Shown in pieces: positions 27,111-36,476 of a stretch of 58,476 bases of DNA (positions are counted from its first letter, which is position 1; every line of letters starts with the position of its first letter). The stretch is from the NCBI GenBank assembly GCA_016866305.1, contig VGMX01000016.1, positions 1 through 58,476 on the forward strand. The letters are read 5' to 3'. The position numbers and the translations under genes are program-made. The stretch is from Chlorobiota bacterium. Lineage in GTDB: Bacteria; Bacteroidota; Chlorobiia; Chlorobiales; Chlorobiaceae. The notes below the pieces were generated by a model that saw only the letters and a program-made list of their open reading frames with translations, had not been told where the DNA came from and searched no databases.

Positions 27111-29378
27111 TCAACTGACGATTTTCAGATTGGCGTACTGCACCATCAGCGTTTTGTCGCCTGCTGAACGGAACCGTATTTTCACCTTCTGGGCCGACCC
27201 GGAACCCTGAACATCGAGCACCGTGCCGGGTCCGAAAAGCGCGTGATGCACCATGGCGCCTGCCCGGAGTCCTTTTGCCACCGCCCTGCTTTCCAGACGT
27301 ACGGGTGCTGCTTCCGCCGGAGAAACGGAAGGCATCCGCTGCTGAAACGTGCCGTGGAGGGCACTTCCGGATGAAGCCGGAATCCGTTCGGAAAGCAGCG
27401 CTCCCCCTTCGGTGCGGACGATCGAAGCATCGATCTCCCCGATAAACATCGAACGAAGGCACTGCTGCGGCTGACCGTACTGATAGCGCGAGCGCGCCCA
27501 CGAAAGAAAAATCTTCTCCTGTGCCCGGGTCATGGCCACATAGAACAGCCGCCGTTCCTCCTCCAGCTCGTCGTGCTCGTAGGTGTTGAGCGGAAAAAGC
27601 CGCTCCTCCATGCCGGTAATGAACACGACCGGAAACTCGAGTCCCTTGGAGGCATGCACGGTCATCAGCGAAACGTAATTGTCCGACTCCCTGGCCTCGT
27701 CGTAATCCGAAGCAAGCGAGATGTTCTCGAGAAAATCGCCGAGCGAACCGGAATCGGGATTGTGGTCGGAAAAATCCCTGGCCATCGAGAGCAGTTCCTG
27801 CAGGTTGTCGTAGCGCGCAAGCGATTCGGCAGTATTCTCGGCCTGCAGCAGGGCGGGAATGGAGGTGAGGCTGAAAAGCTCGCTGAGCACCTGATAGACA
27901 CTGCCGTACTCCGCAAGCTGCCTGAGCTGCTCGATCACCTCGCTGAACCCCCGGAGCGCATTGACAAGCCGCTGCTGGAAACCACCCTCTGCCGCATTGA
28001 GGATAGCGTCGTACAGCGACACACCGCGCTCGTCGGCAAACTCCTTCAGCCTTGCGATGCTCAATTCACCGATCTTGCGCGGCGGAAAATTGATGATCCT
28101 CAGGAGCGATTCGTTATCCCGTTCGTTGAGGATAAAACGCAGATAGGCCACCGCATCCTTGATCTCCTTGCGCTTGTAGAACGAGACACTTCCGAAAATC
28201 CTGTAGGGAATCCGGTTCTGGCGCATCACATCCTCGAGCACCCTCGACTGGGCGTTCGTGCGGTAAAAAACCGCGAAGTTCTGGAAATCGTGGCCGTTCC
28301 TCATGCGCATGGACCGGATATGCTCCACCACCTTTTCAGCCTCCTGCCTTTCGTTGTATGCCTCGATCAGGGTGACCGGTTCGCCTGCGCTGCGGTGCGA
28401 AACCAGCTCTTTCTTGATCTGGCGCCGGTTGTTGCGGATCACGCTGTTGGCTGCCTGCAGAATCGTTCCGGTGCTCCGGTAGTTCTCCACCAGCTTGAAG
28501 GTCAGTGCATCCTGGTAGTCGTCCTGGAAATTCAGGATGTTGGAGATATCGGCTCCGCGCCAGGAATAGATCGACTGGGCGTCGTCGCCCACGACGAAGA
28601 TGTTGCGGTGCCTCTGGCCGAGCATTTTCGCGGCAAGGTACTGCGCCCGGTTGGTATCCTGGTACTCGTCGATGAGAATGTAGCGGAAAGTCTCCTGCAA
28701 CTGCCCGAGCACATCCTCATGTGCCCTGAACAGTTCGAGCGGCTTGATGAGCAGGTCGTCGAAATCCAGCGCGTTGTTCTCGCGCAGCTTCCGGGTATAC
28801 AGCTCGTAGATCTTCGCGGCTTTCTGCTGGTTGTAGTCGCCGATCCTCGACTGGAACTCCGAGGGAAGCACAAAACTGTTTTTCGCCTTGCTGATGATCG
28901 ACTGCACGGCATTGACCGGCAGCGAATCGTGGGAGATGCCGAGCTCGGTCATGGACTGGCGGATCAGGCTGCGGCTGTCGTCGGAATCGAAAATCGAGAA
29001 GTTCCGGTCGTAACCGATCAGGTGAATGTGGCTCCGCAAGAGACGGGCGAACACCGAATGAAAGGTGCCGATCCAGAGCCCCGAGGTGCTTGCGCCTCCG
29101 AGCAGCGAGTCGATCCGGTGGCGCATCTCCCCGGCTGCCTTGTTGGTGAAGGTCAGGGCGAGAATATTGAACGGAGCGATTCCGTTATTGCGGATAAGAT
29201 GGGCGATACGGTAGGTGATCACCCTTGTCTTGCCTGATCCCGCTCCGGCAAGCACCATCACCGGTCCCTCGGTAGCGGTAACCGCTCCGCGCTGAATATC
29301 GTTGAGATCGCGTAGAAAATCCGTCAAAACACCCTGTACCGTTAACTGGTTAAACACCGCCGTTCTGCACATGGGCAT
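27111..29378 (-). CDS. pcrA: ATP-dependent DNA helicase UvrD/PcrA
   Basis: Product of up to 755 residues with all superfamily 1 motifs: Q motif LNDIQRGAV, Walker A AGAGSGKT, Ia TFTNKAAGEMR, DEYQDTN (motif II), GDDAQSIYSWRGA (III), VENYRSTG (IV), VHASKGLEFPVVF (V) and VAMTRAQEKI (VI). The C-terminal tail has a Tudor-like GAMVHHALFGPGTV as in PcrA. It acts in excision repair and clears replication blocks. The start is uncertain: ATG at 29378 has no ribosome-binding site, and a TTG at 29327 just before DFLRDLNDIQ has CAGGG upstream and would match the usual N-terminus. Confidence 0.95.
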   Translation of the reverse strand: MPMCRTAVFNQLTVQGVLTDFLRDLNDIQRGAVTATEGPVMVLAGAGSGKTRVITYRIAHLIRNNGIAPFNILALTFTNKAAGEMRHRIDSLLGGASTSGLWIGTFHSVFARLLRSHIHLIGYDRNFSIFDSDDSRSLIRQSMTELGISHDSLPVNAVQSIISKAKNSFVLPSEFQSRIGDYNQQKAAKIYELYTRKLRENNALDFDDLLIKPLELFRAHEDVLGQLQETFRYILIDEYQDTNRAQYLAAKMLGQRHRNIFVVGDDAQSIYSWRGADISNILNFQDDYQDALTFKLVENYRSTGTILQAANSVIRNNRRQIKKELVSHRSAGEPVTLIEAYNERQEAEKVVEHIRSMRMRNGHDFQNFAVFYRTNAQSRVLEDVMRQNRIPYRIFGSVSFYKRKEIKDAVAYLRFILNERDNESLLRIINFPPRKIGELSIARLKEFADERGVSLYDAILNAAEGGFQQRLVNALRGFSEVIEQLRQLAEYGSVYQVLSELFSLTSIPALLQAENTAESLARYDNLQELLSMARDFSDHNPDSGSLGDFLENISLASDYDEARESDNYVSLMTVHASKGLEFPVVFITGMEERLFPLNTYEHDELEEERRLFYVAMTRAQEKIFLSWARSRYQYGQPQQCLRSMFIGEIDASIVRTEGGALLSERIPASSGSALHGTFQQRMPSVSPAEAAPVRLESRAVAKGLRAGAMVHHALFGPGTVLDVQGSGSAQKVKIRFRSAGDKTLMVQYANLKIVS

Positions 29379-29566
29379 GCCGGCAGCGCACGAGGAAACC
29401 CCCTTGACAGAAAAAGGTTTCCGCCTGAAGTTCCTGTTGAATTTCGTATAAGTTTGTTCGAATTACAAACATGCCCCATGAAAAATCGTTTCGGTCTGAC
29501 TGCCGGTAATAGAGACATGTGGCTTTTTTCTTACCTTTACAGGCAAACGACAGGCAATTCGACAAT

Positions 29567-30856
29567 ATGAACGGACCGGCACTCAAGGCATATCAACTCC
29601 TCTCTCCCCTGCTTTTCAGGGCTGCAAGCCTGCTTGGAAGCTTCAACAAGCGGTTCGCAACCTTTTCTGCGGCCCGCAGGAACCTCTTCGAAGAACTTGA
29701 GCCAAAGATGCAATCCGCTGCAAAATCCTCTTTCCGGCTCTGGGTGCATGCGGCTTCGGTCGGCGAATTCGAACAGGCACGTCCGGTCATAGAAGCGCTC
29801 AAAAAAAAACACCCCGAAATCACGCTGTTCATTTCGTTTCTTTCCGATTCAGGCTTCAACGCACGCTGCAACTTTCCGGGAGCGGCAGCGGTCTTCTATC
29901 TCCCGGCCGATACGCCCGCAAACGCGAAACGGCTCGTCACGCTGCTCAAACCCGACCTGCTCCTGCTCATGCGGTACGACTTCTGGCCGAACCACCTGCT
30001 TGCGGCAAAGAAATCCGGCGTGCGCCTGGTACTGGCTGCAGCGGTAATCCAGAAAAACTCCCAGTACTTCAGCCCGCTGCTCAAGAGTTTCTACCGGAGC
30101 ATCTTCAATCTCTTCGACCACATCTATACCGTTTCGACAAAAGATACCCGGGCATTCCGCGACCGGTTCGGCTGCCGGCAGGCCGAGACAGCCGGCGATC
30201 CCCGCTTCGACCAGGTCTTTCTGCGCAGCCGCAATTCCGGCAAGGTGGCACATTTGAAACCCTTCTACGAAAACCGCAGCGTCCTCATCGCCGGCAGCGT
30301 ATGGCAGATCGACGAAACCCTGCTCCTCGGCGCATGGCAGCGGCTCGAAAACAGGCTGTCACTCATTCTGGTGCCGCATCAGGTGAACCCTGAAAACATG
30401 GAGCGGCTCTGCAGAACACTCGAAGAACGGAGTATCCCTTTCGGAAAAATATCGGCACTGGATTCAGCATTCGATCCCGAAAGGCAGGTACTCGTCGTCG
30501 ACGAAACCGGCTACCTTGCCGAACTGTACTCGATCGGCTCGATCGCCTATGTGGGCGGAGGGTTCGGAGTGAACGTGCACAACACCCTCGAACCGGCGGT
30601 TTACGGCATTCCGGTGCTCTTCGGGCCCCGCCACCACAACTCGCCGGAGGCCGAAGAGCTTGCCGCAAACGGAGGAGCAACCGTGGTCAATGATGAAGCC
30701 TCTCTCCTGTCGGCACTGAACCGCTTCATAAAAGACCCTGCCGCGCATGAACGCTCGGGTATGGCTGCCGGAACATTCGTGAAGGAACGTACCGGGGCAA
30801 CCTCCATCATTTGCCGGCGTATCGAGCAGTATTTCGGCGCGGCAGAACCGGCATGA
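29567..30856 (+). CDS. waaA: 3-deoxy-D-manno-octulosonic acid (KDO) transferase
   Basis: Product of 429 residues. LWVHAASVGEFEQARPVIEAL (about residues 57-77) contains the catalytic Glu of KdtA/WaaA, followed by PDLLLLMRYDFWPNHLLAAKKSGV and YVGGGFGVNVHNTLEPAVYGIPVLFGP. It transfers KDO from CMP-KDO to lipid A precursor at the inner membrane, so the organism makes LPS. The ATG at 29567 (MNGPALKAYQLLSPLLF) is chosen over upstream codons since it gives the membrane-associating N-terminus. It is divergent from pcrA. Confidence 0.93.
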   Translation: MNGPALKAYQLLSPLLFRAASLLGSFNKRFATFSAARRNLFEELEPKMQSAAKSSFRLWVHAASVGEFEQARPVIEALKKKHPEITLFISFLSDSGFNARCNFPGAAAVFYLPADTPANAKRLVTLLKPDLLLLMRYDFWPNHLLAAKKSGVRLVLAAAVIQKNSQYFSPLLKSFYRSIFNLFDHIYTVSTKDTRAFRDRFGCRQAETAGDPRFDQVFLRSRNSGKVAHLKPFYENRSVLIAGSVWQIDETLLLGAWQRLENRLSLILVPHQVNPENMERLCRTLEERSIPFGKISALDSAFDPERQVLVVDETGYLAELYSIGSIAYVGGGFGVNVHNTLEPAVYGIPVLFGPRHHNSPEAEELAANGGATVVNDEASLLSALNRFIKDPAAHERSGMAAGTFVKERTGATSIICRRIEQYFGAAEPA

Positions 30857-31087
30857 ACGTACTATCGCATTCCGGAGGCATATCGTTAACGGGGTTGAAA
30901 AATACCCTCTTTTCCCCTGTTGCCGGCACCTGAATTATGCTATCTTGTGCCCATCCGGCATCTTGTTCCACATTACCCGAATCCCTGAGCGATCCACTCC
31001 TGATTCTCCGAACTGCCGGATCCGGACGCCGTTGGAGTGCGGGAGCGAAATGAAGCTTCCCCGGTGTCCTCGATACCGATTTTTATC

Positions 31088-32365
31088 ATGACAAATACTG
31101 ATCCCATGCCATTTCGATCACTCTCAATCATTGAACCTGTCTTACAAGCATTGCAGGAAGAGGGCTATACCTCCCCGACCCCCATCCAGACAGAAGCCAT
31201 ACCGATCATTCTCGAGGGCAACGACCTGCTCGGCTGCGCGCAAACCGGAACAGGAAAAACCGCCGCTTTCGCAATTCCTATCCTGCAGTTGCTGGGTGCA
31301 GCAGAGAAGCGCAACGACAAAAAAAGGAAGATCCGTAGCCTCGTCGTCACGCCGACCAGGGAACTTGCCATTCAGATCGGAGACAGCTTCAGTGCATACG
31401 GCCGGCACACAGGCCTCAAAAACACGGTAATTTTCGGAGGAGTGAACCAGAATCCACAGATATCGGCGCTTCGCAACGGAGCCGATATCGTGATCGCGAC
31501 TCCCGGCCGGCTTCTCGATCTGATGAACCAGGGATTTTTGCACCTGCGCGATGTGGAGATCCTGGTGCTGGACGAAGCCGACCGCATGCTCGATATGGGC
31601 TTCATTCACGACATAAGGAAAATTCTGGCCGAACTGCCAAAAAAAAGGCAGTCGCTCTTTTTCTCGGCCACCATGCCACCCGAAATCGTCAAGCTTGCGG
31701 CAACCATCCTGCACAATCCCTCGAAGGTGGCCGTAACCCCGGTCTCCTCTACCGTGGAAATCATCAACCAGCAGATATGCTTTGTGGACAAGGGGAATAA
31801 AAACAGCCTGCTGGTGCACCTGCTGGAAAACCCGGAGATCAGGACGGCGCTGGTGTTCACCCGAACCAAACACGGGGCCGACAAAGTGGTGAAATACCTT
31901 CAGAAACACAACATCACCGCCGCTGCAATTCACGGCAACAAGGCCCAGAACGCCCGTCAGCGGGCACTTGCAAACTTCAGAGACCAGTCCATGCGGGTAC
32001 TGGTTGCTACCGATATCGCTGCACGGGGCATCGACGTGGACGACCTGGAATATGTGATCAATTTCGACATGTCGAACGTTGCCGAAACCTATGTTCACAG
32101 GATCGGACGCACCGGAAGAGCCGGAGCAAAAGGCACGGCGATCTCTTTCTGCGATGCCGAAGAGAAGGAGTATCTCCGCGATGTGGAAAAACTGATCGCA
32201 AAAAAAATCCCGGTCAATGACACGCACCCTTTTCCGATGATGGACCACAATCCGGTAAAAACGCCCGGACAGCAAGGCCGTTCAAACAACGGGCATCCCG
32301 GGCCGAAACCTCCTGCATCGGGAAAGCCCGGATGGGGCTATTCAAGATCCGGAAAAAAAAGATAG
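31088..32365 (+). CDS. rhlE: DEAD-box RNA helicase (RhlE-like)
   Basis: Product of 425 residues. The motifs are [10 protein letters not shown] (Q), [11 protein letters not shown] (I), PTRELAIQI (Ia), TPGRLLD (Ib), [13 protein letters not shown] (II), FSATM (III), [16 protein letters not shown] (V) and [10 protein letters not shown] (VI). The short basic/Gly/Pro C-tail ([20 protein letters not shown]) is typical of RhlE. It remodels RNA during ribosome assembly or decay. The ATG at 31088 (MTNTDPMPF) and the ATG at 31106 (MPFRSL) are both possible. It has a 230-bp leader with no other gene seen in it. Confidence 0.92.
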   Translation: MTNTDPMPFRSLSIIEPVLQALQEEGYTSPTPIQTEAIPIILEGNDLLGCAQTGTGKTAAFAIPILQLLGAAEKRNDKKRKIRSLVVTPTRELAIQIGDSFSAYGRHTGLKNTVIFGGVNQNPQISALRNGADIVIATPGRLLDLMNQGFLHLRDVEILVLDEADRMLDMGFIHDIRKILAELPKKRQSLFFSATMPPEIVKLAATILHNPSKVAVTPVSSTVEIINQQICFVDKGNKNSLLVHLLENPEIRTALVFTRTKHGADKVVKYLQKHNITAAAIHGNKAQNARQRALANFRDQSMRVLVATDIAARGIDVDDLEYVINFDMSNVAETYVHRIGRTGRAGAKGTAISFCDAEEKEYLRDVEKLIAKKIPVNDTHPFPMMDHNPVKTPGQQGRSNNGHPGPKPPASGKPGWGYSRSGKKR

Positions 32366-32421
32366 CCGGCGACCCCGCTTCGACGCGAATGCAGCCGAAT
32401 GAAGCAGGGCACTCTTGGTTT

Positions 32422-33033
32422 TTACCGGTCCGGTTCGGTTCCGAACCAGACCACTGCGTAAGCGCCTCTCATGCCTACACCGATCGCCTTCCAGTTCCTC
32501 CCTGCCCACTTGCCCTCATTGACAATCACGGCATGATGATCCGAACCCTCTTTCCATGCATCGAGCACATCCTCCGGTGTAAACGGTCCGCTTGAATAAA
32601 ATGCGATTTCATAGCCGTTCCCGCTGTACGAGGTCAGTTCCCGCGGCTTGCTCCACATGCACTCCGCACTGCTGTTGCCGCGGTAGCAGCAGGATTTCCA
32701 GGAACCGTATTTCGACCAGCTGTGCAGACCACAGGGTTCTGAAGGGGGATGCCGCGCAAGATCGCTCACATGCAGCCCGGCAACATGCGATAGATTTGCA
32801 GAGATCGGAATGGAGGGAAGTCCCTTGCTTCGCCGGTACTCCATGAGCAGGCGGTACAGGTGGGTTTCCCCCTGGGAGAGAGCCGGTTTTTGAGAAACTG
32901 CGGCTTCGGCAGCCGGACATAAAACAGAAAGCGACCCATTCCAGCCCGGGCCGAAGGGCCCTGCTGCCGCTGCAGAGACAAGCAGAACCCCCGTTACCAT
33001 ACCCTTCAGCACTTCGTACATCGCAACCATCAT
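32422..33033 (-). CDS. Secreted CAP/SCP-domain protein
   Basis: Product of 203 residues with a signal peptide-like N-terminus (residues 8-27, MVTGVLLVSAAAAGPF). The CAP fold is indicated by THLYRLLMEYRRSKGLPSIP, LSHVAGLHVSDLA and the C-terminal GNGYEIAFYS, EDVLDAWKEGSDHHAVIVNEGKW and WKAIGVGMRGAYAVVWFG. Cysteines (CGLHSWSKYGSWKSCCY) may form disulfides. Bacterial CAP proteins are exported and of unknown activity. The ATG at 33033 is preferred because the frame upstream to 33210 lacks a signal. It is convergent with the helicase and downstream of a secreted TPR protein. Confidence 0.75.
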   Translation of the reverse strand: MMVAMYEVLKGMVTGVLLVSAAAAGPFGPGWNGSLSVLCPAAEAAVSQKPALSQGETHLYRLLMEYRRSKGLPSIPISANLSHVAGLHVSDLARHPPSEPCGLHSWSKYGSWKSCCYRGNSSAECMWSKPRELTSYSGNGYEIAFYSSGPFTPEDVLDAWKEGSDHHAVIVNEGKWAGRNWKAIGVGMRGAYAVVWFGTEPDR

Positions 33034-33260
33034 CAGAGTTTCTTCTCTTTTCCGGAAAGAGAGCAATACGAGCCGTTTGTTTCCGGAAGACAACTGGCCT
33101 GTACAGAAAAGCCATCTCTGCCGACAGGTCAGGGCACCGGCAGTGGCTTGCCCTGAAATCCCGAGATCGGCCCGGGACCTCTTCAAGCGCAATCCGCCGG
33201 CATCGCCCATCGCGGTTTTTCAGTTGTTTTTATCAGGGGCCGCCCCGGGTATTGACTCCA

Positions 33261-34013
33261 TCATGAATCCCCGGCGGGCTCCGCTTCCCGAAGCCGGTCG
33301 ATGGCGCTTTGCTGACCGAGCCTGGCGGCTTTTCTGAAATCTTCAAGAGCCCCCTCACTGTCGCCCGCCTGTTCCTTTGCAAGTCCCCTGTCCCAGTAGG
33401 TCTCTCCGGATTTTCTGTCGAGACTGATTGCCCGGCTGTAATCCTCGATGGCTCCGGCATAGTCCTGCAGGTCATGTTTCGCATAACCCCGATGCTTGTA
33501 GGGAAGGGCGAAATCCGGCTCAAGCGATATCGCCGCCGTGAAATCCTTTATGGCATCCTGGTAGTTCCCGTTGATATACCTCAGCAGCCCCCTGTTGTCG
33601 AAAGCGAATGCATAGAGGGCATGCAGGTCTTCGGCAGTGATTCTGTGCAGATCAGGCGCGGCTTCTCCCCCGGCCTCATCGCCGACGCGCTCCCTCTCCC
33701 CGTCGGTAACAGCTGCCGCAAGCTCCGGCACAAGCTCGATCACCCTGATGAAATCGGCTATGGCTCCCGACCGGTCCCCGGTTTTCATCTTTGCGTTCCC
33801 CCGTTTGTCGAAAGCCCTTGCAGCTTTCGGATCAAGTTCGACGACTTTCGTGAACTCCTCGATGGCGCCCCGGTAATCGCCCGATTCGTACTTCGAGCTG
33901 CCGGCGGTGAAAGCGCCCGCGGCATCCTCTCCGGCAAAAACCGGAGCCGCGGCAAAAAGCGAAGCCGTCAATACGACGGGAAAAAACCTGGCGGAATTGT
34001 TCATCGGAATCAT
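33261..34013 (-). CDS. Exported tetratricopeptide repeat protein
   Basis: Product of 250 residues. The N-terminal signal ends in APVFAGEDAAG; the start may be ATG 34013 (MIPMNNSARFF) or 34004 (MNNSARFF). About six TPR units follow, e.g. SKYESGDYRGAIEEFTKVVE, RAFDKRGNAKMKTGDRSGAI, GLLRYINGNYQDAIKDF and HRGYAKHDLQDYAGAIEDY. It should be a periplasmic scaffold protein, target unknown. It has the same general build as the small TPR protein in the hcp operon but is clearly separate in sequence and location. The CAP-domain protein lies 227 bp downstream. Confidence 0.78.
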   Translation of the reverse strand: MIPMNNSARFFPVVLTASLFAAAPVFAGEDAAGAFTAGSSKYESGDYRGAIEEFTKVVELDPKAARAFDKRGNAKMKTGDRSGAIADFIRVIELVPELAAAVTDGERERVGDEAGGEAAPDLHRITAEDLHALYAFAFDNRGLLRYINGNYQDAIKDFTAAISLEPDFALPYKHRGYAKHDLQDYAGAIEDYSRAISLDRKSGETYWDRGLAKEQAGDSEGALEDFRKAARLGQQSAIDRLREAEPAGDS

Positions 34014-34200
34014 ATGGTGGATGGAGTTGCAGGGAACTGACATGGCCGATAGGTTCAAATAAAACGCTTTCACCGAAAAAAGCAAGCAGATCAGGCCTCA
34101 TGCGACCGGAACTGCCCGATGTCCGATTTCCCCCGGACTCTTTTCCGGTGATTATGTATATTGACCTACCTGTTTTATGGACCTCAACCATTCGAAAACC

Positions 34201-34665
34201 ATGTTAGCGAGAATCCAGTCCCTTTACCTCTTGATTGCCGCCGCGCTGGCCATGGGAAGCATGTTCGTTCCGTTCTGGAGCTTCAGCTCGAACGAGTTGA
34301 TCTGCTTTTCCGATTTCGGGGCGGTTCAGGCCGCAGGCATCCTGCAGATGACGGCAAGCTATGCCGCCGGCATCTTCTCTCCCCTGACCGCCCTGGTGTC
34401 GATCACGGCGATCTTTCTCTACAAAAACCGGACATTGCAGGGCAAACTGATTGTTCTGGCTCTTCTGCTGTTCGTCGGGGATCTCCTCTCCGGTCTGACG
34501 GCAGCGCACTTTCTGAAACAGTATTTTGAGAGTGTGAGCCCGGCGGTATCGCACAAGCCGGAGTCGGGGCTCTTCATGCTGCTTCCCGAGCCGGTGCTTT
34601 TCTGGCTGGCCCTTAACGGTATCAAAAAGGACGAGAAGATCGTCAATGCCTACAAACGGCTCTGA
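34201..34665 (+). CDS. DUF4293-like integral membrane protein
   Basis: Product of 154 residues with four hydrophobic segments. The opening MLARIQSLYLLIAAALAMGSMFVPFW and the arrangement of four helices with a short C-terminal VNAYKRL match the DUF4293 family of Bacteroidetes/Chlorobi. Function is unknown. The start at 34201 matches the family; an ATG at 34177 would add MDLNHSKT. It is 2 bp from pdxA and probably in one unit with pdxA and ftsE. Confidence 0.7.
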   Translation: MLARIQSLYLLIAAALAMGSMFVPFWSFSSNELICFSDFGAVQAAGILQMTASYAAGIFSPLTALVSITAIFLYKNRTLQGKLIVLALLLFVGDLLSGLTAAHFLKQYFESVSPAVSHKPESGLFMLLPEPVLFWLALNGIKKDEKIVNAYKRL

Positions 34666-34667
34666 AC

Positions 34668-35681
34668 ATGCGCATCGTTTTCTCCATCGGCGATCTCCAC
34701 GGCATCGGCCCCGAGATTATTCTGAAAAGCTTTCAGAAGCTTCGCCAAACCGGTCACACCTTTCTGGTGGCCGGTTCGTACAAGGCAATGGAATACTACC
34801 GGAAAAGGCTCGATCTGCCGGTAGAGCTCGAACTGGTAAACGATGTCGCCGCACTCGGCGTGCTTTGCGCCCCGCATTGCGGCGTGCTTTCCGTACTGAG
34901 CGTGGCCGAACCGGAAACGATAAGCCCCGGAACCGTTTCGGCCGATGCTGGCCGTATTGCCATGCTCTCTCTGGCCGCCGCTGCCGAACTCTGCCGCAGC
35001 GGGAGTTGCGACGCGCTGGTCACGGCGCCGATCCACAAGGAAGCGGTTGCCCTTGCGGGTTACAGAGAGACCGGCCACACGGGTTTTCTCGGAAAAATTT
35101 TCGGCGCAAGCTCCCCTACCATGATGTTTTTCGACCCGGTGACGGAACTCCGGGTGGCCCTTGCGACGATTCATGTACCGCTTGCAGAGGTACCGGGGCT
35201 CATCCGTGAGATGGATCTTGCAGGCTTTCTTGTAAACCTTGCCCGCTTCCTGAAAACCGATTTCGCCGTCGAGCGGCCGCGGATCGCCGTGCTGGGGCTC
35301 AACCCGCACGCTTCCGACGGCGGCATTATGGGCATCGACGAAAATGCGGTCATCCGCCCCTGCATCGAGAGGCTAGCCGGAAAGATGCGGGTGGAGGGCC
35401 CGTTTGCTGCCGACGGTTTTTTCGGTTCCGAACGGTATCGCAGCTACGATATCGTGGTGGCCATGTATCATGACCAGGGGCTGCTGCCATTCAAGGTGCT
35501 GGCATTCGATACCGGTGTGAACGTGACGCTCGGCCTGCCCATTGTCCGCACCTCGCCGGACCATGGTACGAGCTTCGATATCGCCGGAACCGGAAAGGCT
35601 TCCGAACGAAGCTGTTACGAAGCCGCACTGCTTGCCATCAGGATAGTCAGGAACCGAAAAAAAACGGAACATGCATCATGA
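34668..35681 (+). CDS. pdxA: 4-hydroxythreonine-4-phosphate dehydrogenase
   Basis: Product of 337 residues. The family start FSIGDLHGIGPEIILKSF, the middle ALVTAPIHKEAVALAGYRETGHT (a metal-binding His) and the late AMYHDQGLLPFKVLAFDTGVNVTLGLPIVRTSPDHGT are clear. It oxidises 4-phosphohydroxy-threonine in the DXP-dependent pyridoxal phosphate pathway. SIGDLHGIG replaces the common TxGDPAGIG, a small change at the substrate loop. It overlaps ftsE by ATGA. Confidence 0.94.
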   Translation: MRIVFSIGDLHGIGPEIILKSFQKLRQTGHTFLVAGSYKAMEYYRKRLDLPVELELVNDVAALGVLCAPHCGVLSVLSVAEPETISPGTVSADAGRIAMLSLAAAAELCRSGSCDALVTAPIHKEAVALAGYRETGHTGFLGKIFGASSPTMMFFDPVTELRVALATIHVPLAEVPGLIREMDLAGFLVNLARFLKTDFAVERPRIAVLGLNPHASDGGIMGIDENAVIRPCIERLAGKMRVEGPFAADGFFGSERYRSYDIVVAMYHDQGLLPFKVLAFDTGVNVTLGLPIVRTSPDHGTSFDIAGTGKASERSCYEAALLAIRIVRNRKKTEHAS

Positions 35682-36388
35682 TTTCATTTATCCAGGTTAA
35701 CCTCGAACTGAACAAAAAGCCCATCTTCCGGGATGTGAACCTCACCGTTCAATCCGGTGAACTGGTGTACCTTGTGGGAAAAAGTGGCAGCGGCAAAACC
35801 ACGCTGCTCAAATCGCTCTATATGGATATCCGCCCGAAAAAAGGTGAAATCCAGATAGCGGGCTACAGCTCCCGCACCATCAGGAAGTGGCAGATCCCGC
35901 TTCTGCGAAGGAAACTCGGCATCGTATTCCAGGATTTCCGTCTGCTCGAAGACCGGAACGTATACGACAATCTTGCATTCGTGCTGAAAGTGACCGGTAC
36001 GAAGGAGAAACTCATAAAGGAAAAGGTGATGCACGCCCTCCAGAGCGTGGGACTCGAGCATGCCGCAAAACAGATGCCGCTCTGCCTTTCGGGAGGTGAA
36101 CAGCAACGGGTGGCGATCGCTCGCGCCATCGTGCGTGAACCTCTCGTGGTGCTTGCCGATGAACCCACGGGCAACCTCGATCCCGATACCTCGATCGAGA
36201 TTCTCGAATACCTGAAGCGCATCAACCAGAAAGGGATTACGGTGCTGGTCGGCACGCACGACTACGAACTGGTGCGCCACTCCCCGTCGAGAACCCTGCA
36301 GATCGCCGACATGAACGTCATGGAGTCCTGTCTGGTGCAGTCGGAAACCGGCTATCGGCCAACGCCTTCGGCAGCCGCAGGGGCATAA
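35678..36388 (+). CDS. ftsE: FtsE-like ABC ATPase
   Basis: Product of 236 residues. Walker A VGKSGSGKTTLLK, Q-loop VFQDFRLLEDRNVYDNLAF, signature CLSGGEQQRVAIARAI, Walker B VVLADEPTGNLD and the HD loop VLVGTHDYEL fit FtsE, which with FtsX activates septal wall hydrolases through EnvC. FtsX is not next to it, but an EnvC-like LytM protein lies at 55293-56750. A LolD-type role is a weaker alternative. The gene starts inside the end of pdxA and is followed by a strong hairpin. Confidence 0.85.
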   Translation: MISFIQVNLELNKKPIFRDVNLTVQSGELVYLVGKSGSGKTTLLKSLYMDIRPKKGEIQIAGYSSRTIRKWQIPLLRRKLGIVFQDFRLLEDRNVYDNLAFVLKVTGTKEKLIKEKVMHALQSVGLEHAAKQMPLCLSGGEQQRVAIARAIVREPLVVLADEPTGNLDPDTSIEILEYLKRINQKGITVLVGTHDYELVRHSPSRTLQIADMNVMESCLVQSETGYRPTPSAAAGA

Positions 36389-36425
36389 ACCGTGCAACCC
36401 CCGGAAAGCCGGGGGTTGCACGGTT
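36388..36425. terminator. Strong hairpin between convergent ftsE and nrdJ
   Basis: Arms AACCGTGCAACCCCCGG (36388-36404) and CCGGGGGTTGCACGGTT (36409-36425) form a perfect 17-bp stem with a 4-base loop, beginning at the last base of the ftsE stop. No T-run follows on either side, so it may work as a terminator with a factor, or as an RNA end stabiliser, for both convergent genes. Confidence 0.75.
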
Positions 36426-36476
36426 CAGCGGCCGGCTCAAGGAAAACAGAAGCTTCTGTCGAGCACAACTCCCCTG

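Noticed and set aside
27573-29237. 554-codon plus-strand frame over pcrA
   Set aside because: Antisense shadow of a helicase with every motif in place; the translation has no recognisable domain.
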